This document shows positions 14,390-15,042 of a DNA stretch of 15,042 bases, in pieces (the stretch's first letter is position 1; every line of letters starts with the position of its first letter). Below the pieces are notes generated by a model that saw nothing but the letters and a program-made list of their open reading frames with translations, had not been told where the DNA came from and searched no databases. Origin of the DNA: Erysipelotrichaceae bacterium (GTDB taxonomy: Bacteria > Bacillota_I > Bacilli_A > Erysipelotrichales > Erysipelotrichaceae); NCBI GenBank assembly GCA_017620435.1, contig JAFZQL010000025.1, positions 1 to 15,042 on the forward strand, given 5' to 3'. The translations under genes were made by a program, and so were the position numbers.

Positions 14390-14397
14390 ATCCCGGA
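14375..14397 (-). repeat. Imperfect hairpin/dyad over the licD -35 element
   Basis: On the minus strand TCCGG-GATT (14397-14389) pairs with AATC-(A)-CCGGA (14384-14375 region), nine pairs with one bulged A and a 4-base loop AGAC. The -35 hexamer TAGACA lies across the loop. The run TTATTGTTTAT after it is T-rich but broken. It could be a weak terminator for the upstream GDPD-like gene, an operator for licD, or both. Confidence 0.5.
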
Positions 14398-14406
14398 AAC
14401 GGCGTT

Positions 14407-15042
14407 TCACGACCGTTCAGACCGATCGATCCGGCACAGTTCATTCTGGTCCAGAAAATCCGAAACGATCCCGCTCACGCCCTTTGCCCGATATCTTCTG
14501 TACCGTTCAGGATCGTTGACCGTAGCTACGAATACCGTTATGCCTTTTTTAAGCAGAACAGCGAATCTGTCTCCTTCTTTCACGTAGTTTCTGGTAACCA
14601 TACAGACAGGGATCCTCTCTTTCAGGCAGAATTCACACAGTTCGTAGTAGTTGTGAGGCAGGTCTTCATACTGTCTGATCGCATAGTTCTTGAATTCGTA
14701 CAGTTTCTTTGCCCTGGTGTAATCGCCGTAGTCATAAAGCGATACGATGATCCTGTCAAACAGAGCGGTACAGTTGTTTTCTTTAAACGTTGCGATCAGT
14801 TTCTCGAGTATTTCTATTCCTTCCTTAAAATCGCATGCAACATAGATGTCTTCATGTTTCTTCATGAAATCGATGACATCATAGATACCCATCGGATGAT
14901 ACTTCCTGAGGATGAGCGTCCGCATGAATTCCGCATATTCCGGTATCCGGTCTTCGGATATATTGTCCTGGTCCAGATCGTCGCTCCATTCATGACGCAG
15001 AACGATGACGTCATCGGCAGTAAAACTCAGATCGGCATCGAA
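14407..15042 (-). CDS. Glycerophosphodiester phosphodiesterase-like protein, N-terminus missing
   Basis: The open frame enters from the right edge; 211 residues and the stop are visible, and an internal ATG at 14925 is not the true start because the family pattern continues upstream. FDADLSFTADDVIVLRHEW (first visible residues 1-19) corresponds to the 'ElDvxlTxDgxxVvxHD' core of GDPD/PI-PLC-like TIM barrels, with Asp for the usual Glu ligand and RHEW for the usual HD. IYVACDFK later takes the place of the conserved E-x-K strand. VSGIVSDFLDQ near the C-terminus matches the usual last barrel strand 'GIxTDxp'. Family members cut glycerophosphodiesters to an alcohol and glycerol 3-phosphate. No signal peptide can be judged. 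Beside licD, it may act on phosphodiester-linked polymer groups or lipids; this is inference. Confidence 0.75.
   Translation of the reverse strand, partial: FDADLSFTADDVIVLRHEWSDDLDQDNISEDRIPEYAEFMRTLILRKYHPMGIYDVIDFMKKHEDIYVACDFKEGIEILEKLIATFKENNCTALFDRIIVSLYDYGDYTRAKKLYEFKNYAIRQYEDLPHNYYELCEFCLKERIPVCMVTRNYVKEGDRFAVLLKKGITVFVATVNDPERYRRYRAKGVSGIVSDFLDQNELCRIDRSERS

Noticed and set aside
1..15042. Mobile elements, CRISPR, tRNA/rRNA or riboswitches
   Set aside because: No transposase or recombinase motifs, no repeated spacer pattern, no tRNA-like cloverleaf in the few short gaps, and the gaps are too short (about 70 bases or less) for a riboswitch of known size.
1..15042. Apparent abundance of GATC and CAGATC words
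   Set aside because: They fall in coding DNA, where Asp, Ile and Leu-Ile/Asp codon pairs in this composition produce them on either strand. I could not do a count against a background and saw no regular spacing.

Overview
The window looks like part of a cell-surface polysaccharide (capsule or exopolysaccharide) locus of a Gram-positive bacterium of the Bacillota. An Erysipelotrichia or clostridial relative would fit the moderate GC content, the strong AAGGAG-type ribosome binding sites, the LicD/DUF2304/DUF2142/MBOAT gene mix and the Staphylococcus-type CapE/CapF/CapG enzymes, but the genus cannot be read from the sequence. All recognisable genes are on the minus strand, so transcription runs from high to low coordinates. 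Packing is very dense, with mostly 1-11 bp overlaps or gaps. I saw no RNA genes, insertion sequences, CRISPR arrays or prophage genes. No stretch over 300 bases lacks a gene.

Read in the direction of transcription, the layout is as follows. (D) 15042-14407: a glycerophosphodiester phosphodiesterase-like protein whose N-terminus lies outside the window. (C) 14349-13558: a single LicD-family phosphotransferase gene with its own strong promoter, an almost absent 5' leader and a terminator candidate. (A) 13454-8924: capE, a second licD, a TagD-like cytidylyltransferase, an SGNH-like extracytoplasmic protein and an MBOAT O-acyltransferase, behind a promoter with a strong RBS and ending at a perfect 8-bp-stem intrinsic terminator. 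(B) 8853 to beyond 1: capF, a GT-C-like membrane protein, capG, a GT2, a GT4, a DPM1-like GT2, a DUF2304 protein, a GT-B glycosyltransferase and the N-terminal part of a DUF2142 membrane protein.

The proposed division of labour (inference from families) is this. CapE, CapF and CapG convert UDP-GlcNAc to UDP-N-acetyl-L-fucosamine. Cytoplasmic GT2 and GT-B enzymes build a lipid-linked repeat unit. The DPM1-like enzyme with DUF2304 makes a polyprenyl-phosphate sugar that a GT-C-like protein can use outside the membrane. The TagD-like enzyme makes a CDP-activated small alcohol (probably CDP-glycerol) for the LicD proteins to transfer as a phosphodiester. MBOAT plus the SGNH protein O-acylate the polymer, and the GDPD-like enzyme may cut or turn over glycerophosphodiester groups. 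The initiating phosphoglycosyltransferase, flippase, an assured polymerase and export/regulatory genes are not in the window.

The least ordinary aspects are regulatory and organisational. The capE-capF-capG pathway is split by a phosphodiester/acylation module. A terminator sits in the middle of the cluster just before capF, which has no Shine-Dalgarno sequence. licD at 14349 appears nearly leaderless, and related dyads lie in two of the three real intergenic gaps.
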